Assembly (NCBI RefSeq): GCF_027812955.1
Contig: NZ_JAPYZV010000008.1
Location: forward strand, 124,001-188,000
Origin: Pedococcus sp. 5OH_020
Lineage (GTDB): Bacteria; Actinomycetota; Actinomycetes; Actinomycetales; Dermatophilaceae
Direction of reading: 5' to 3'
DNA: 64,000 bases
This document shows, piece after piece, positions 44,140 through 52,628 of this stretch. How positions within the stretch are numbered: position 1 is the first letter of the stretch; every line of letters starts with the position of its first letter. The notes under the pieces are model-generated. The model did no database searches, was not told where the DNA came from, and saw only the letters and a program-made list of their open reading frames with translations. The translations under genes were made by a program, and so were the position numbers.

Positions 44140-44832
44140 ATGGACGCGACGGACCCGGTGGAGCCCCTGCCGACGTCCTGGGTGTTCGACCTCAGCGGCA
44201 TCGCCGAGGGCGAGGACCTCGTCGCGGTGGGTGGGGACCTGCGCGCCGGCACCCTGCTGGAGGCCTATCGCAGCGGACTGTTCCCGATGGGTCTGGGCGA
44301 GCACGGCCGGCGGCCGATGGGCTGGTGGTCCCCAGATCCCCGAGGCGTGCTGCTGCCGGGCGGGGTTCACGTCAGCCGCTCCCTGAGGCGTTCGCTGCGC
44401 CGGTTCGAGCTCCGAGTCGACACGGCCTTCGACGAGGTGGTCCAGGCATGCGCCGACCCAGCCCGCCAGGGCCGGTGGATCACCCCTGAGATCATGGACG
44501 CCTACGGCGAGCTGCATGCCCTCGGCTGGGCCCACAGCATCGAGACCTGGCAGGACGGTCAGCTGGTGGGCGGCCTCTACGGAGTCGTGGTGGGCGGTCT
44601 GTTCGCCGGGGAGTCCATGTTCCACCGCGTGACCGACGCCTCCAAGGCCGCGGTCGTGGCGATGGCGGGCTATGTCTTCGCCGATGGGAACCCGCGGCGG
44701 CTCGTGGACGTGCAGTGGGCCACGGACCATCTGCGGACGCTGGGCGTCGTGAGCATCCCGCGCAGCGACTATCTGCGCCGCCTGGCTGCCGCTGTGGCTC
44801 TGCCGCCGCCGACGTTCCGGCCCTGCCCCTGA
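44140..44832 (+). CDS. aat: Leucyl/phenylalanyl-tRNA–protein transferase
   Basis: 230 residues. An N-end-rule enzyme that adds Leu or Phe to proteins starting with Lys or Arg, marking them for ClpAP/ClpCP. Signature stretches: 'VAVGGDLRAGTLLEAYRSGLFPMG', 'WWSPDPRGVL', 'GRWITPEIMDAYGELHALGWAHSIETW', 'GLYGVVVGGLFAGESMFH' and 'LVDVQWATDHLRTLG' (read in order). It is directly behind the PfkB gene. Aat is not universal in actinomycetes. Its ClpS partner is not in the window. Confidence 0.93.
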   Translation: MDATDPVEPLPTSWVFDLSGIAEGEDLVAVGGDLRAGTLLEAYRSGLFPMGLGEHGRRPMGWWSPDPRGVLLPGGVHVSRSLRRSLRRFELRVDTAFDEVVQACADPARQGRWITPEIMDAYGELHALGWAHSIETWQDGQLVGGLYGVVVGGLFAGESMFHRVTDASKAAVVAMAGYVFADGNPRRLVDVQWATDHLRTLGVVSIPRSDYLRRLAAAVALPPPTFRPCP

Positions 44833-44850
44833 CCGTCGGTGTCCGCCGCG

Positions 44851-45174
44851 TCAGCCCACGAGCCGCACGTGGTACGCGGTGTGCTCGCCGTCGGGACCGG
44901 TGTGGTCCTGCGCCCCGAGGAACTCCTGCGCCTTCATCCGGCACCAGGCCGGGATGTCGGCCCGGGCGGCGGGGTCCGTGGCCAGGACCTCCAGCACTGC
45001 GCCGGCCGGGCACTCGCCAGCACGCTGCGCGAGGCGGATGACCGGCAGGGGGCAGCGCAGGCCACGGGCGTCCACGACGACCAGCGGCTGAGGCCCCGGT
45101 TCGGGCCTCCGTGTCGGCACCCGGCCGGGCCGCGGCGTGGGCTGCGTCGGCCCCGGTTCGGGCACCCCTGTCAC
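44851..45174 (-). CDS. TusA-family sulfur-carrier protein
   Basis: 107 residues: a Pro-rich N-terminal tail of about 30 residues, then the SirA/TusA fold. The sulfur-bearing Cys 41 is in 'VVVDARGLRCPLPVIRLAQ', the classic C-P-x-P motif. A second region 'DPAARADIPAWCRMKAQEFLG' matches the family's DPA…DI helix. TusA accepts persulfide from a cysteine desulfurase and passes it to tRNA thiolation, molybdopterin or other uses. Its GTG start overlaps the TGA of the desulfurase-like gene by 4 nt, so the pair is made together. Confidence 0.88.
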   Translation of the reverse strand: MTGVPEPGPTQPTPRPGRVPTRRPEPGPQPLVVVDARGLRCPLPVIRLAQRAGECPAGAVLEVLATDPAARADIPAWCRMKAQEFLGAQDHTGPDGEHTAYHVRLVG

Positions 45175-46352
45175 CACCGGGGGGCTCCGACTTCCGCCCG
45201 GACCGCTGCGACGACGGCGGGGATGGCTTCGGCGAACCGGGCCACGTCCTCGCTGCGCCCGCCAGCCACCCGCAGGAGGGGTAGCGTGACCCGGACGTTC
45301 CCGTGGGTCAGCGCCCCCATCGCGGCCAGGACGTGGCTGGGCTCGAGGGTGCTGGCAGTGCACGCCGAGCCGGAGGCGACGGCGAACCCGCGGCGGTCGA
45401 ACTCCCGGACAATGGCCTCGCCGTCGGCATAGAGGGCCGAGAAGGTGACGATGTGGGGGAGGCGATCCACAGGGTCCCCGACCACCTCGGTGTCCGGAAG
45501 GGCAGCGGCGGCGGCGCGCAGGGCATCGACCAAGGCGGTCGCCTCCCGGGCGTCCGCGTCGAGGGTCGCGCCCGTCTGCTGCCACGCCTCGGCCGCCGCG
45601 AGCGCAAGCGGGACCCACGGCGTGTGCCGCGTCGGACCGCTCAGGGCGCCGTCGGGGTCCGGTGGGCCGGGCAGGGCCCAGCGCGTCCCTTCCGGGACCA
45701 CGAGGATCCCCAGCCCACCGGGGCCTGCCCAGGACTGGGCGTCGCCGGCGAGAACGTCGTACGACGTCGGTGCCCCGGTTCGGCCCAGGCACGCCTGGGC
45801 GTCGACCACGAGTGGAACGCCCGCACGTCGGCAGGCGTCCCAGGCGTCCTCCAGGGGCTGCATCGTCCCGACCTCTCCGTTGGCCTGCTGGAGGGCGGCG
45901 GCCACGGTTCCAGGCACCTGGAGGGCGGCGTTCCAGGCCGGCAGGTCCAGAGCGCCCGACGGCTGGACCGGCACCTCGACGAAGAGGGAGGGGTCGCCCG
46001 CAGTAGTAGCTCGGTGCCGTCCTGGCGCCAGGACGGCCGAGTGCTCGACGGCCGAGGCGACCGTCCGGGCTCCGCGGCGACGCGCGGCATGTAACAGTCC
46101 CTCCATCGCCCAGCGCACCGCCGTGGGGCCGTCCGGCGCGAACGCCACCTCCGAGGGGCGGACCCCGAGGCCCTGCGCCAGGACCTCCCGTGCCTGGTCC
46201 AGGAGCCGGCGGGCGGTGCTGGCCTCTGCGTAGAGGCGGCGTGGGTCGGCCCAGCCCGCATCCATGGCAGCGAGCAGAGTCTGCCTCGCCACGGGGTCCA
46301 TGGGACCCGGCGACGCGTCCAGAATCGCCCGGTTCGGGGAGGTGCTCGCCAC
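45171..46352 (-). CDS. Cysteine desulfurase-like protein lacking the PLP lysine
   Basis: 393 residues of the class-V aminotransferase (NifS/IscS) fold. Preserved are the stacking His 104 in 'AVEHSAVLAP', Asn and Glu in 'QQANGEVGTMQPL', the PLP-N1 Asp 184 and Gln 186 in 'LVVDAQACLG', and the persulfide Cys 331 in 'ASGSACTASTLEPSH'. The Lys that binds PLP (expected in the family's S-x-HK-x-x-GPxG motif) is Ser 207 in 'GDAQSWAGPGGLGIL', and the whole protein contains no Lys residue. It is either catalytically altered or a scaffold for sulfur transfer. It overlaps tusA by 4 nt. TAACGT lies 6 nt before GTG 46352 as a -10 box. Confidence 0.88.
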   Translation of the reverse strand: MASTSPNRAILDASPGPMDPVARQTLLAAMDAGWADPRRLYAEASTARRLLDQAREVLAQGLGVRPSEVAFAPDGPTAVRWAMEGLLHAARRRGARTVASAVEHSAVLAPGRHRATTAGDPSLFVEVPVQPSGALDLPAWNAALQVPGTVAAALQQANGEVGTMQPLEDAWDACRRAGVPLVVDAQACLGRTGAPTSYDVLAGDAQSWAGPGGLGILVVPEGTRWALPGPPDPDGALSGPTRHTPWVPLALAAAEAWQQTGATLDADAREATALVDALRAAAAALPDTEVVGDPVDRLPHIVTFSALYADGEAIVREFDRRGFAVASGSACTASTLEPSHVLAAMGALTHGNVRVTLPLLRVAGGRSEDVARFAEAIPAVVAAVRAEVGAPRW

Positions 46353-46358
46353 ACCCTG

Positions 46359-46364
46359 ACGTTA
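46359..46364 (-). promoter_or_regulatory. -10 box (TAACGT) of the desulfurase-like/tusA pair
   Basis: On the minus strand TAACGT ends 6 nt before GTG 46352; leaderless. Confidence 0.5.
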
Positions 46365-46400
46365 GCCGCACCCTGACCGGACGGGGGGGTAGGGCTGGAG

Positions 46401-46406
46401 TAGGGT
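46401..46406 (+). promoter_or_regulatory. -10 box (TAGGGT) of ctaC
   Basis: TAGGGT ends 8 nt before ATG 46415. It competes with a TTG start at 46448 that has its own ribosome site. Confidence 0.45.
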
Positions 46407-46414
46407 TTGGCGCG

Positions 46415-47344
46415 ATGGCCCATCACTGCTTCGAAGAAGGTGCACCGTTGCGTCAGCTCGACGTCTCTGCGCCGCGCCCTGAGCGGCGGCGGACTGCCAG
46501 TAGGACCGCGACCATGTCCTTCGTGCTGTCGGTGGTGGCGCTCGCCCTGTCGGGCTGCGCGGGCCGGTTCCAGGACGGCTTCCTGCCGCGGTCCGCGAGC
46601 GCCAACGGTGAGCACGTCACGCGGCTCTGGAACGGCGCTTGGATCGCCGCGCTGGCGGTGGGGGTCCTCGTCTGGGGTCTGATCCTGTGGTGCGTCGTCG
46701 CGTACCGCCGCAAGAAGGACGACACGGCTCTGCCGGTGCAGTTCCGCTACAACGTCCCCATGGAGATCCTGTACACGGTCATCCCGGTGTTCATGATCTC
46801 GGTGCTCTTCTACTACACGGCACGCGACGAGGCCACGCTGCTGGACACCTCCAAGACTCCCGACGTGGTCGTCAACGTCGTGGGGAAGAAGTGGAGCTGG
46901 GACTTCAACTACGTCAAGGAGCAGACCTTCGAGTCGGGGACGCAGGCGGAGATGACCGGCGAGCCGGGCACGGAGGAGGTCCTGCCGACGCTCTACCTCC
47001 CGGTCAACAAGCGCGTCGAGTTCGTCCTGACCTCCCGCGATGTGAACCACTCCTTCTGGGTCCCCGCCTTCCTGCAGAAGCTGGACCTGATCCCGGGCCG
47101 GGTGAACAGGTTCCAGGTCGTGCCGACTCAGGTCGGCAGCTTCAAGGGCAGGTGCGCCGAGTTGTGCGGGGCCTACCACTCGCGGATGCTGTTCAACGTG
47201 CGGGTGGTCGACCAGTCCGCCTTCGAGTCGCACATCTCCCAGCTCAAGGCTCGGGGGAACACCGGCCAGCTCGACAACAGCCTCAGCCCTGAGAAGGTCA
47301 TGAACGAGGACCAGAACCGCCTCCAGGATTCAGGAAGCAAGTGA
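46415..47344 (+). CDS. ctaC: Cytochrome c oxidase subunit II (aa3 type)
   Basis: 309 residues. A signal sequence ends in a lipobox-like 'LALSGCAG'. Two membrane helices (about 68–95 and 112–132) precede the outside CuA domain: '[13 protein letters not shown]' is the electron entry, and the binuclear copper ligands are in '[12 protein letters not shown]' (Cys, Cys, His, Met) plus the upstream His in '[13 protein letters not shown]'. It receives electrons from the bc1 complex. A -10 box supports ATG 46415; TTG 46448, 7 nt after GAAGG, is the alternative. The TGA overlaps the ATG of ctaD. Confidence 0.95.
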   Translation: MAHHCFEEGAPLRQLDVSAPRPERRRTASRTATMSFVLSVVALALSGCAGRFQDGFLPRSASANGEHVTRLWNGAWIAALAVGVLVWGLILWCVVAYRRKKDDTALPVQFRYNVPMEILYTVIPVFMISVLFYYTARDEATLLDTSKTPDVVVNVVGKKWSWDFNYVKEQTFESGTQAEMTGEPGTEEVLPTLYLPVNKRVEFVLTSRDVNHSFWVPAFLQKLDLIPGRVNRFQVVPTQVGSFKGRCAELCGAYHSRMLFNVRVVDQSAFESHISQLKARGNTGQLDNSLSPEKVMNEDQNRLQDSGSK

Positions 47345-49143
47345 TGGCAGCCGCAACCGAGTCCACCTCGACCTACCTGCGCAGCACCGGGGCCCACGCG
47401 ACCCGTCGGTTGAGCAAGGGCCGGACCGTCGTCAAGTGGATGACCACGACCGACCACAAGGTGATCGGCAACCTCTACTTCATCAGCTCGTTCGTCTTCT
47501 TCATGTTCGGCGGTGTGCTCGCGCTGCTGATCCGTGCCGAGCTGTTCCAGCCCGGCCTGCAGGTGGTGGACAACCCGGAACAGTTCAACCAGCTGTTCAC
47601 CATGCACGGCACGATCATGCTGCTGCTCTTCGCGACGCCTCTCTTCGCCGGCTTCGCGAACGCGCTGATGCCCATCCAGATCGGCGCGCCCGACGTGGCG
47701 TTCCCGCGCCTCAACATGTTGGCGTACTGGATGTACCTCTTCGGGGGCCTCATCGCGTCCGCCGGTTTCCTGACCCCCAGTGGCGCCGCCTCCTTCGGAT
47801 GGTTCGCCTATGCGCCGCTGTCGGACGCCTCCAACAGCCCTGGGCTCGGCGGAGACCTGTGGGTCTTCGGCCTGGCGCTGGGTGGTTTCGGGACCATCCT
47901 GGGGGCCGTCAACTTCATCACCACGATCATCTGTATGCGCGCCCCCGGTATGACGATGTTCCGCATGCCCATCTTCACGTGGACCGTCCTGGTGACGTCC
48001 CTGCTGGTGCTCATGGCGTTCCCTGTCCTGGCCTCCGCCCTCTTGGCTCTGGGCGCGGACCGCAAGTTCGGGGCTCATGTGTTCGACCCGGAGAACAACG
48101 GACCGATGCTCTGGCAGCACCTCTTCTGGTTCTTCGGCCATCCCGAGGTCTACATCATCGCGCTGCCGTTCTTCGGCATCATCTCCGAGATCCTGCCCGT
48201 CTTCTCCCGCAAACCGATCTTCGGCTACAAGACCCTGGTCTTCGCCACGATCGGGATCGCGGCGCTCTCCGTGACCGTCTGGGCCCACCACATGTACCCG
48301 ACGGGACAGGTGCTCCTGCCCTTCTTCGCGGTGATGACGATGCTGATCGCCGTGCCGACCGGGGTGAAGTTCTTCAACTGGATCGGCACCATGTGGGGCG
48401 GCAAGCTCTCCTTCGAGACGCCGATGCTGTGGGCGATCGGGTTCCTGGTCACGTTCCTCTTCGGTGGGCTGACCGGCATCATCCTGTCGAGCCCCGCGCT
48501 GGACTTCCACCTCACCGACAGCTACTTCGTGGTGGCCCACTTCCACTACGTGGTCTTCGGCACGGTGGTGTTCGCCATGTTCGCGGGCTTCTACTTCTGG
48601 TGGCCGAAGTTCACCGGCCGCATGCTTGACGAGACCCTCGGCAAGATCCACTTCTGGATGCTGTTCATCGGCTTCCACACGACGTTCCTCATCCAGCACG
48701 TGCTGGGTGTCGACGGCATGCCGCGGCGCTACGCCGACTACCTGCCCTCGGACGGCTTCACGTGGATGAACCAGGTGTCCACGTTCGGTGCCTTCCTCCT
48801 GGGCGCGTCGACCCTGCCGTTCCTCTACAACGTCTGGAAGACCTGGCGGACTGCTCCGCTCGTGGAGACCAACGACCCGTGGGGCTACGGCGCCTCCCTG
48901 GAATGGGCCACGTCCTGCCCGCCACCACGGCACAACTTCGACTCGATCCCGCGGATCCGCTCCGAGCGTCCGGCGTTCGACCTGCACCACGCCGAGGCTG
49001 TGGGGCTGCGAGTGGTCCAGGCCGACCCCGACACGCTCACCCGCGTCATGGCCGACGGGACGACCGCGGACCAGACTTCGCACCGTACCGGCGAGTTCGA
49101 CGGTCCGGAGCGGCATGGCCGCTACCACGAGGAGCGTGACTGA
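47344..49143 (+). CDS. ctaD: Cytochrome c oxidase subunit I (aa3 type)
   Basis: 599 residues, twelve helices. It holds haem a and the haem a3–CuB site: '[17 protein letters not shown]' (haem a His), '[15 protein letters not shown]' (CuB His cross-linked to Tyr), '[10 protein letters not shown]' (two CuB His; the Tyr/Thr belong to the K channel), '[13 protein letters not shown]' and '[12 protein letters not shown]' (haem a3 and a His). The K-channel Lys is visible. The ATG start overlaps the ctaC stop and follows AGGAAG. In M. tuberculosis ctaD is elsewhere, so here the oxidase is more complete. Confidence 0.97.
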   Translation: MAAATESTSTYLRSTGAHATRRLSKGRTVVKWMTTTDHKVIGNLYFISSFVFFMFGGVLALLIRAELFQPGLQVVDNPEQFNQLFTMHGTIMLLLFATPLFAGFANALMPIQIGAPDVAFPRLNMLAYWMYLFGGLIASAGFLTPSGAASFGWFAYAPLSDASNSPGLGGDLWVFGLALGGFGTILGAVNFITTIICMRAPGMTMFRMPIFTWTVLVTSLLVLMAFPVLASALLALGADRKFGAHVFDPENNGPMLWQHLFWFFGHPEVYIIALPFFGIISEILPVFSRKPIFGYKTLVFATIGIAALSVTVWAHHMYPTGQVLLPFFAVMTMLIAVPTGVKFFNWIGTMWGGKLSFETPMLWAIGFLVTFLFGGLTGIILSSPALDFHLTDSYFVVAHFHYVVFGTVVFAMFAGFYFWWPKFTGRMLDETLGKIHFWMLFIGFHTTFLIQHVLGVDGMPRRYADYLPSDGFTWMNQVSTFGAFLLGASTLPFLYNVWKTWRTAPLVETNDPWGYGASLEWATSCPPPRHNFDSIPRIRSERPAFDLHHAEAVGLRVVQADPDTLTRVMADGTTADQTSHRTGEFDGPERHGRYHEERD

Positions 49144-49145
49144 CC

Positions 49146-49547
49146 ATGAAGGTCGAGTACAAGCTCTTCGTGATCCTCGCCGCGTTCTTCGCCCCGGTGG
49201 GGCTGGTCTACGGCATCGCCACCGGGTGGAAGGAGCCCGTGGGCCCTGCCGGTCTCTTCCTGTCCGCCGGACTGGGCGCGATGATCGCCTTCTACCTCTG
49301 GGCGACGGCGCGCCGGCTCCCGGAGCGGCCGGAGGACAACCCTGGCGGCGAGATCGCGGAGCAGGAGGGCGAGTACGGCTTCTTCAGCCCACACTCCTGG
49401 TGGCCGCTGCCGCTGGCCGGCGCCGCGGCGCTGTGCTTCGCGGGTCTGGCCGTCGGCTGGTGGCTCTTCATCATCGGTGCCGCGCTCGGCGTGGTTGCCC
49501 TCGTGGGATGGACCTTCGAGTACTTCAAGGGCCCCTTCGCCGCCTGA
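49146..49547 (+). CDS. ctaF: Cytochrome c oxidase subunit IV, actinobacterial type
   Basis: 133 residues, four predicted helices, with the family stretches 'MKVEYKLFVILAAFF', 'YGIATGWKEPVGPAGLFLSAGL' (two parts) and 'GEYGFFSPHSWWPL'. It is the fourth subunit of the actinobacterial aa3 oxidase in the bc1–aa3 supercomplex. It lies 2 nt after the ctaD stop, so ctaC-ctaD-ctaF is one operon. Confidence 0.94.
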   Translation: MKVEYKLFVILAAFFAPVGLVYGIATGWKEPVGPAGLFLSAGLGAMIAFYLWATARRLPERPEDNPGGEIAEQEGEYGFFSPHSWWPLPLAGAAALCFAGLAVGWWLFIIGAALGVVALVGWTFEYFKGPFAA

Positions 49548-49599
49548 CAGCCGCGGGCGTCGACCCGTCGCCGCGTCCGGGGCACCCTGCTGCAGCCGG

Positions 49600-49605
49600 T
49601 AGGAT
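49600..49605 (+). promoter_or_regulatory. -10 box (TAGGAT) ahead of the L,D-transpeptidase leader
   Basis: TAGGAT would start a transcript near 49612, leaving about 208 nt before the L,D-transpeptidase gene. Confidence 0.4.
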
Positions 49606-49611
49606 GGGGAC

Positions 49612-49819
49612 CGGAGGCCGCGTAGGGGTGGTGTCCCAAGGGGCTGGGATCACGCGGGTGACCTCCTGGCGAGTCGCCGGTGCCGGCAGAGGCGCGGGGG
49701 ACAACCGGACCGGGTGCTCGTGCGTCCGTCCGGGTGAGGGTTCGCCTCGGCGAGAAGACCGTACCGAGGCGCGGTCACGGAGCGGCGTCGTCCTGCGGCG
49801 CGAGAGCACAGGAGTTCGC
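49612..49819 (+). ncRNA. Candidate structured 5' leader RNA of the L,D-transpeptidase gene
   Basis: About 208 untranslated bases that can fold into several stems: TCCCA/TGGGA (49634–49649) and a perfect 8-bp stem CGCCTCGG / CCGAGGCG (49743–49750 and 49764–49771) with a 13-nt loop. A long structured leader before a cell-wall enzyme recalls the c-di-AMP (ydaO) riboswitches of actinomycetes. 'GGGGGACAACC' and 'GGGTGAGGG' are loosely similar, but the diagnostic GTCAGCTAACC is missing, so the class is open. Confidence 0.3.
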
Positions 49820-51052
49820 GTGGTGGTGAGGACGGTAGGGCTGCGCCGGGTCGCAGCGGGTCTGGCGATGGTCGCAGCGGCGACGCTGACAGCGGCCTGC
49901 CAGAGCGGCGCCGTGAGTCCCAGCACCGAACAGTCTCCAGCGGCCGCGTCGGCCACCAACTCTCCCTCCGCCCCCACGCCGGAAGCCACGCCCGCCCAGC
50001 TCGACGTCACGCCCACCGACAACGCCACCGGCGTCCTCCCCACCACCCCGGTGGTCGTCAAGGCGGCCTCCGGCACGCTCACGCAGGTGAGCGTGGTCGA
50101 CGACAACGGCCGCGCCCTCAAGGGTCACCTTCGCTCCGGTGGCATGTGGACCTCCACGGGACGCCTCGCCCCCAACGGCATCTACAAGGTCACCATGACC
50201 GCCACCGGTTCTGATGGACGGCCGGCGACGACGACCTCCACCTTCAGCACGCTGAAGCCGAAGGTCACGGCCACGTACGGCATCCTCAACGCCGGCGAGA
50301 CGGTAGGGATCGGCATGCCGGCCAGCATCCAGTTCGACTCGCCTGTCGCCACCAAGGAGGAGCGCGCGCAGGTGGAGAAGCTGGTCAGTGTGATCACGTC
50401 CCCGAAACAGCAGGGCGCCTGGGGTTGGCTGGACAACCGTCAGCTCATGTGGCGCCCGGTGGGGTACTGGCAGCCCGGCACCAAGGTCACGATCCAGGCA
50501 CCCCTCACCGGAGTTCAGACGGGGCCGGACAAGTGGGTCGCCAACGACGACAGCGCGAGCTTCACGGTGGGGTCCTCGATGGTCTCGACGGTCGACATCA
50601 AGGCCCACACCATGACCGTGCGTCGCGGTGGGGAAGTCATCCGGGTCATCCCGGTGAGCACGGGCCGCCCCGGACCGCTCACCGAGACGCGCTCGGGGAC
50701 CAAGGTCATCATCCGCAAGGAGGGGGAGGTGACCATGGACTCCACAACCATCGGTATCCCCAAGGGAAAGCCCGGGTACTACAAGGTCGACACCAAGTGG
50801 AACCTGCGGGTCACCTGGACCGGCGAGTACCTGCACTCCGCCCCGTGGTCGGTGGGGGCGCAAGGCACCGCCAACGTCAGCCACGGCTGTGTCAACATGT
50901 CACCGGCCAACGCGCAGTGGATGTTCGAGACCTCCAAGGTGGGGGACGTCGTGAAGTTCGTGGGCTCCAGCAGGCCGTTCCTGCCCACCGAGGGCATCGG
51001 GGTGTGGCAGTACTCCTTCGACCGCTGGAAGGCGCAGAGCGCCCTCGCCTGA
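49820..51052 (+). CDS. L,D-transpeptidase lipoprotein
   Basis: 410 residues. A signal peptide ends 'TLTAACQSG' (lipobox Cys near 27), then a Ser/Ala/Pro linker and two Ig-like domains (about 55–150 and 155–245; the second includes 'ATKEERAQVEKL'). The YkuD catalytic domain (about 250–375) has 'SHGCVNMSPANAQWMF', with catalytic His 355 and Cys 357. It makes 3-3 cross-links in peptidoglycan outside the membrane (LdtMt2-like architecture). GTG 49820 is 5 nt after AGGAG; further GTGs follow at once. A phosphoesterase gene begins 7 nt after the stop. Confidence 0.94.
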   Translation: MVVRTVGLRRVAAGLAMVAAATLTAACQSGAVSPSTEQSPAAASATNSPSAPTPEATPAQLDVTPTDNATGVLPTTPVVVKAASGTLTQVSVVDDNGRALKGHLRSGGMWTSTGRLAPNGIYKVTMTATGSDGRPATTTSTFSTLKPKVTATYGILNAGETVGIGMPASIQFDSPVATKEERAQVEKLVSVITSPKQQGAWGWLDNRQLMWRPVGYWQPGTKVTIQAPLTGVQTGPDKWVANDDSASFTVGSSMVSTVDIKAHTMTVRRGGEVIRVIPVSTGRPGPLTETRSGTKVIIRKEGEVTMDSTTIGIPKGKPGYYKVDTKWNLRVTWTGEYLHSAPWSVGAQGTANVSHGCVNMSPANAQWMFETSKVGDVVKFVGSSRPFLPTEGIGVWQYSFDRWKAQSALA

Positions 51053-51059
51053 GGATGAC

Positions 51060-52118
51060 GTGCGGTCCTCGGTGCGCAGGATGAGCCGGCAGGTCGAGCG
51101 GCCCTTGGCGGCCCTGACCGTCGCCGCCCTGGCCATGCTGTCCGCCTGCGCCCCCGGCCGCGGCTCCGGTGCGCAGGCGCCATCTGCTGCCGCGTCCGCG
51201 GGGACCGTGAGCCGACAGCCGGCTGTCACCGCCGGCACCGGTCCTCCGCGGGCGGCCGCTCCCACCGCCGGCACCAGGAGCACCAGTGTCGCCTCCGGCA
51301 GCACCCGCGGCGGCAGCAGCGGCTCGCCCTCCGTGGCTCCGCGCAGGGTCGACAAGCTCCTCGTCGTCGTCGTGGAGAACCACTCACTAGGGCAGATGCG
51401 TCGCCAGATGCCCTACACCTACGGGCTGGCGCAACAGTACGGCTACGCGGACCACTACACGGCCATCCGGCATCCGTCACTGCCCAACTACCTCGCCATC
51501 GCCTCGGGAAGCACCCACGGCGTCCGTGACGACGACGCTCCTGCGGCCCACCTGCTGTCCGGAGCCTCGGTGTTCGGGGCCGCGGTCGCGGCCGGCCGCA
51601 CGGCAGGGGTGTACGTCGACGCCATGTCGTCGCCGTGCCAGAGCGCCAGCAGCGGCCGGTACGCCGTGAAGCACAACCCGTGGCCGTACTTCACGGCCGA
51701 ACGAGCGCTTTGTGACCGTGACGACCTCCCGCTGTCCGTCCTGGAAAGGACGGTGCGGGAAGGCGCCCTGCCCTCCGCCGGCATGATCGTCCCCGACCTG
51801 TGCCACGACGCCCACGACTGCTCGCTGCTGGTCGCGGACACGTGGTTCCGCACCGTGATGGAGCGGGTCATGGCAGGGCCGGACTGGCGCTCGGGGCGCC
51901 TCGCCGTCGTGCTCACGGCTGACGAGGACGACCGGACTGCGGGGAACCGCGTCCTGACCGTCGTCGCGCATCCGTCCCTGCGCCACGTGGTGGTCGCCCA
52001 GCCGTTGACCCACTACTCGCTGACCCGGCTCTATGCCGAGGTGACCGGCACGTCGCCACTGGGTCGTGGCGCACAGGCGCCCTCCATGGCGCAGGCGTTC
52101 GGCCTGCCGCTCCGCTGA
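51060..52118 (+). CDS. Secreted phosphoesterase (alkaline-phosphatase superfamily), lipoprotein
   Basis: 352 residues. A signal peptide with lipobox 'MLSAC' (Cys near 30), a low-complexity Ser/Thr/Gly/Pro linker to about 95, then a phosphoesterase domain of the acid-phosphatase/phospholipase C type: 'LLVVVVENHSLGQM' (Glu-Asn-His), 'HPSLPNYLAIASGSTHG' and 'VVLTADEDDRTAGNR' (metal Asp/Glu). It acts outside the cell on an unknown phosphate ester. It is 7 nt after the L,D-transpeptidase gene, so the two are co-transcribed, suggesting a shared envelope task. Confidence 0.88.
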   Translation: MRSSVRRMSRQVERPLAALTVAALAMLSACAPGRGSGAQAPSAAASAGTVSRQPAVTAGTGPPRAAAPTAGTRSTSVASGSTRGGSSGSPSVAPRRVDKLLVVVVENHSLGQMRRQMPYTYGLAQQYGYADHYTAIRHPSLPNYLAIASGSTHGVRDDDAPAAHLLSGASVFGAAVAAGRTAGVYVDAMSSPCQSASSGRYAVKHNPWPYFTAERALCDRDDLPLSVLERTVREGALPSAGMIVPDLCHDAHDCSLLVADTWFRTVMERVMAGPDWRSGRLAVVLTADEDDRTAGNRVLTVVAHPSLRHVVVAQPLTHYSLTRLYAEVTGTSPLGRGAQAPSMAQAFGLPLR

Positions 52119-52159
52119 GGGTTCGTCCTTCATAAGGCTGCCAAGGTAGGGGACGCAGC

Positions 52160-52231
52160 GAGGAAGGGGCGCTGAGGAAGGGGCGCGCAGAGGACGGGGC
52201 GCAGAGGACGGGGCGCAGAGGAAGGGCGGCG
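52160..52231. repeat. 14-bp minisatellite between the phosphoesterase and metallopeptidase genes
   Basis: Five copies of a unit close to GAGGACGGGGCGCA: two perfect (52190–52217), flanked by GAGGAAGG variants of 14–16 bp. It separates convergent stops. Confidence 0.8.
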
Positions 52232-52233
52232 GC

Positions 52234-52584
52234 TCAGGCCCAGCCCAGCTCGTGCAGCCGTTCGTCCGGGATGCCGAAGTGGTGTGCGATCTCGTGCACC
52301 ACGGTGATGGCGATCTCGTCGAGAAGCTCCTCGCGGTCCCGGCACATCCGGGTCAACGGGCCGCGGAAGATGGTGATCCGGTCCGGCAGCGCGCCGGCCC
52401 AGGCGTCGCCTCGCTCCGTCAGCGGGGTCCCGTCGTAGAGTCCCAACAGGTCCGGGTCGTCAGCCGGCGGCTCCTCCTCGACGAAGAACACCACGTTGTC
52501 CAGCAGGGCCATGAGCTCCGCCGGGACGGCGTCCAGAGCGTCACCGACGGCGTCCTCGAAGGCGGCCGGATCCATCTGCACCAT
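52234..52584 (-). CDS. Zincin-like metallopeptidase (DUF2342/MetalloPept family type), 116 aa
   Basis: A small protein with the zinc motif 'VVHEIAHHFGIPDERLHELGW' (HExxH with a downstream Asp/Glu), preceded by 'ITIFRGPLTRMC' and 'LDEIAITV'. It belongs to the short 'metallopeptidase family' found in many actinomycetes, function unknown. ATG 52584 (or ATG 52575) lacks a clear ribosome site. It follows qcrB on the same strand, 44 bp after its stop. Confidence 0.85.
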   Translation of the reverse strand: MVQMDPAAFEDAVGDALDAVPAELMALLDNVVFFVEEEPPADDPDLLGLYDGTPLTERGDAWAGALPDRITIFRGPLTRMCRDREELLDEIAITVVHEIAHHFGIPDERLHELGWA

Positions 52585-52628
52585 GGAGCGGGGCCTGCAC
52601 CGCGAGCGCTGTGTGACTGTTTCGCGCC

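Noticed and set aside
42213-44252. Long minus-strand frame across the PfkB gene
   Set aside because: Antisense shadow of the kinase and aat genes, with no domain.
44851-46371. One continuous minus-strand frame suggesting a desulfurase–TusA fusion
   Set aside because: The frame over the desulfurase region is a shadow; the two genes are in different frames and overlap by GTGA.
47173-49128. Long minus-strand frame opposite ctaD
   Set aside because: Antisense of a highly conserved oxidase gene; the composition (His/Glu/Asp/Arg) is that of a reversed membrane protein.
49612-49819. A firm call of a c-di-AMP (ydaO) riboswitch
   Set aside because: Two short G-rich motifs are similar, but the conserved GTCAGCTAACC element is absent; kept only as a candidate structured leader.
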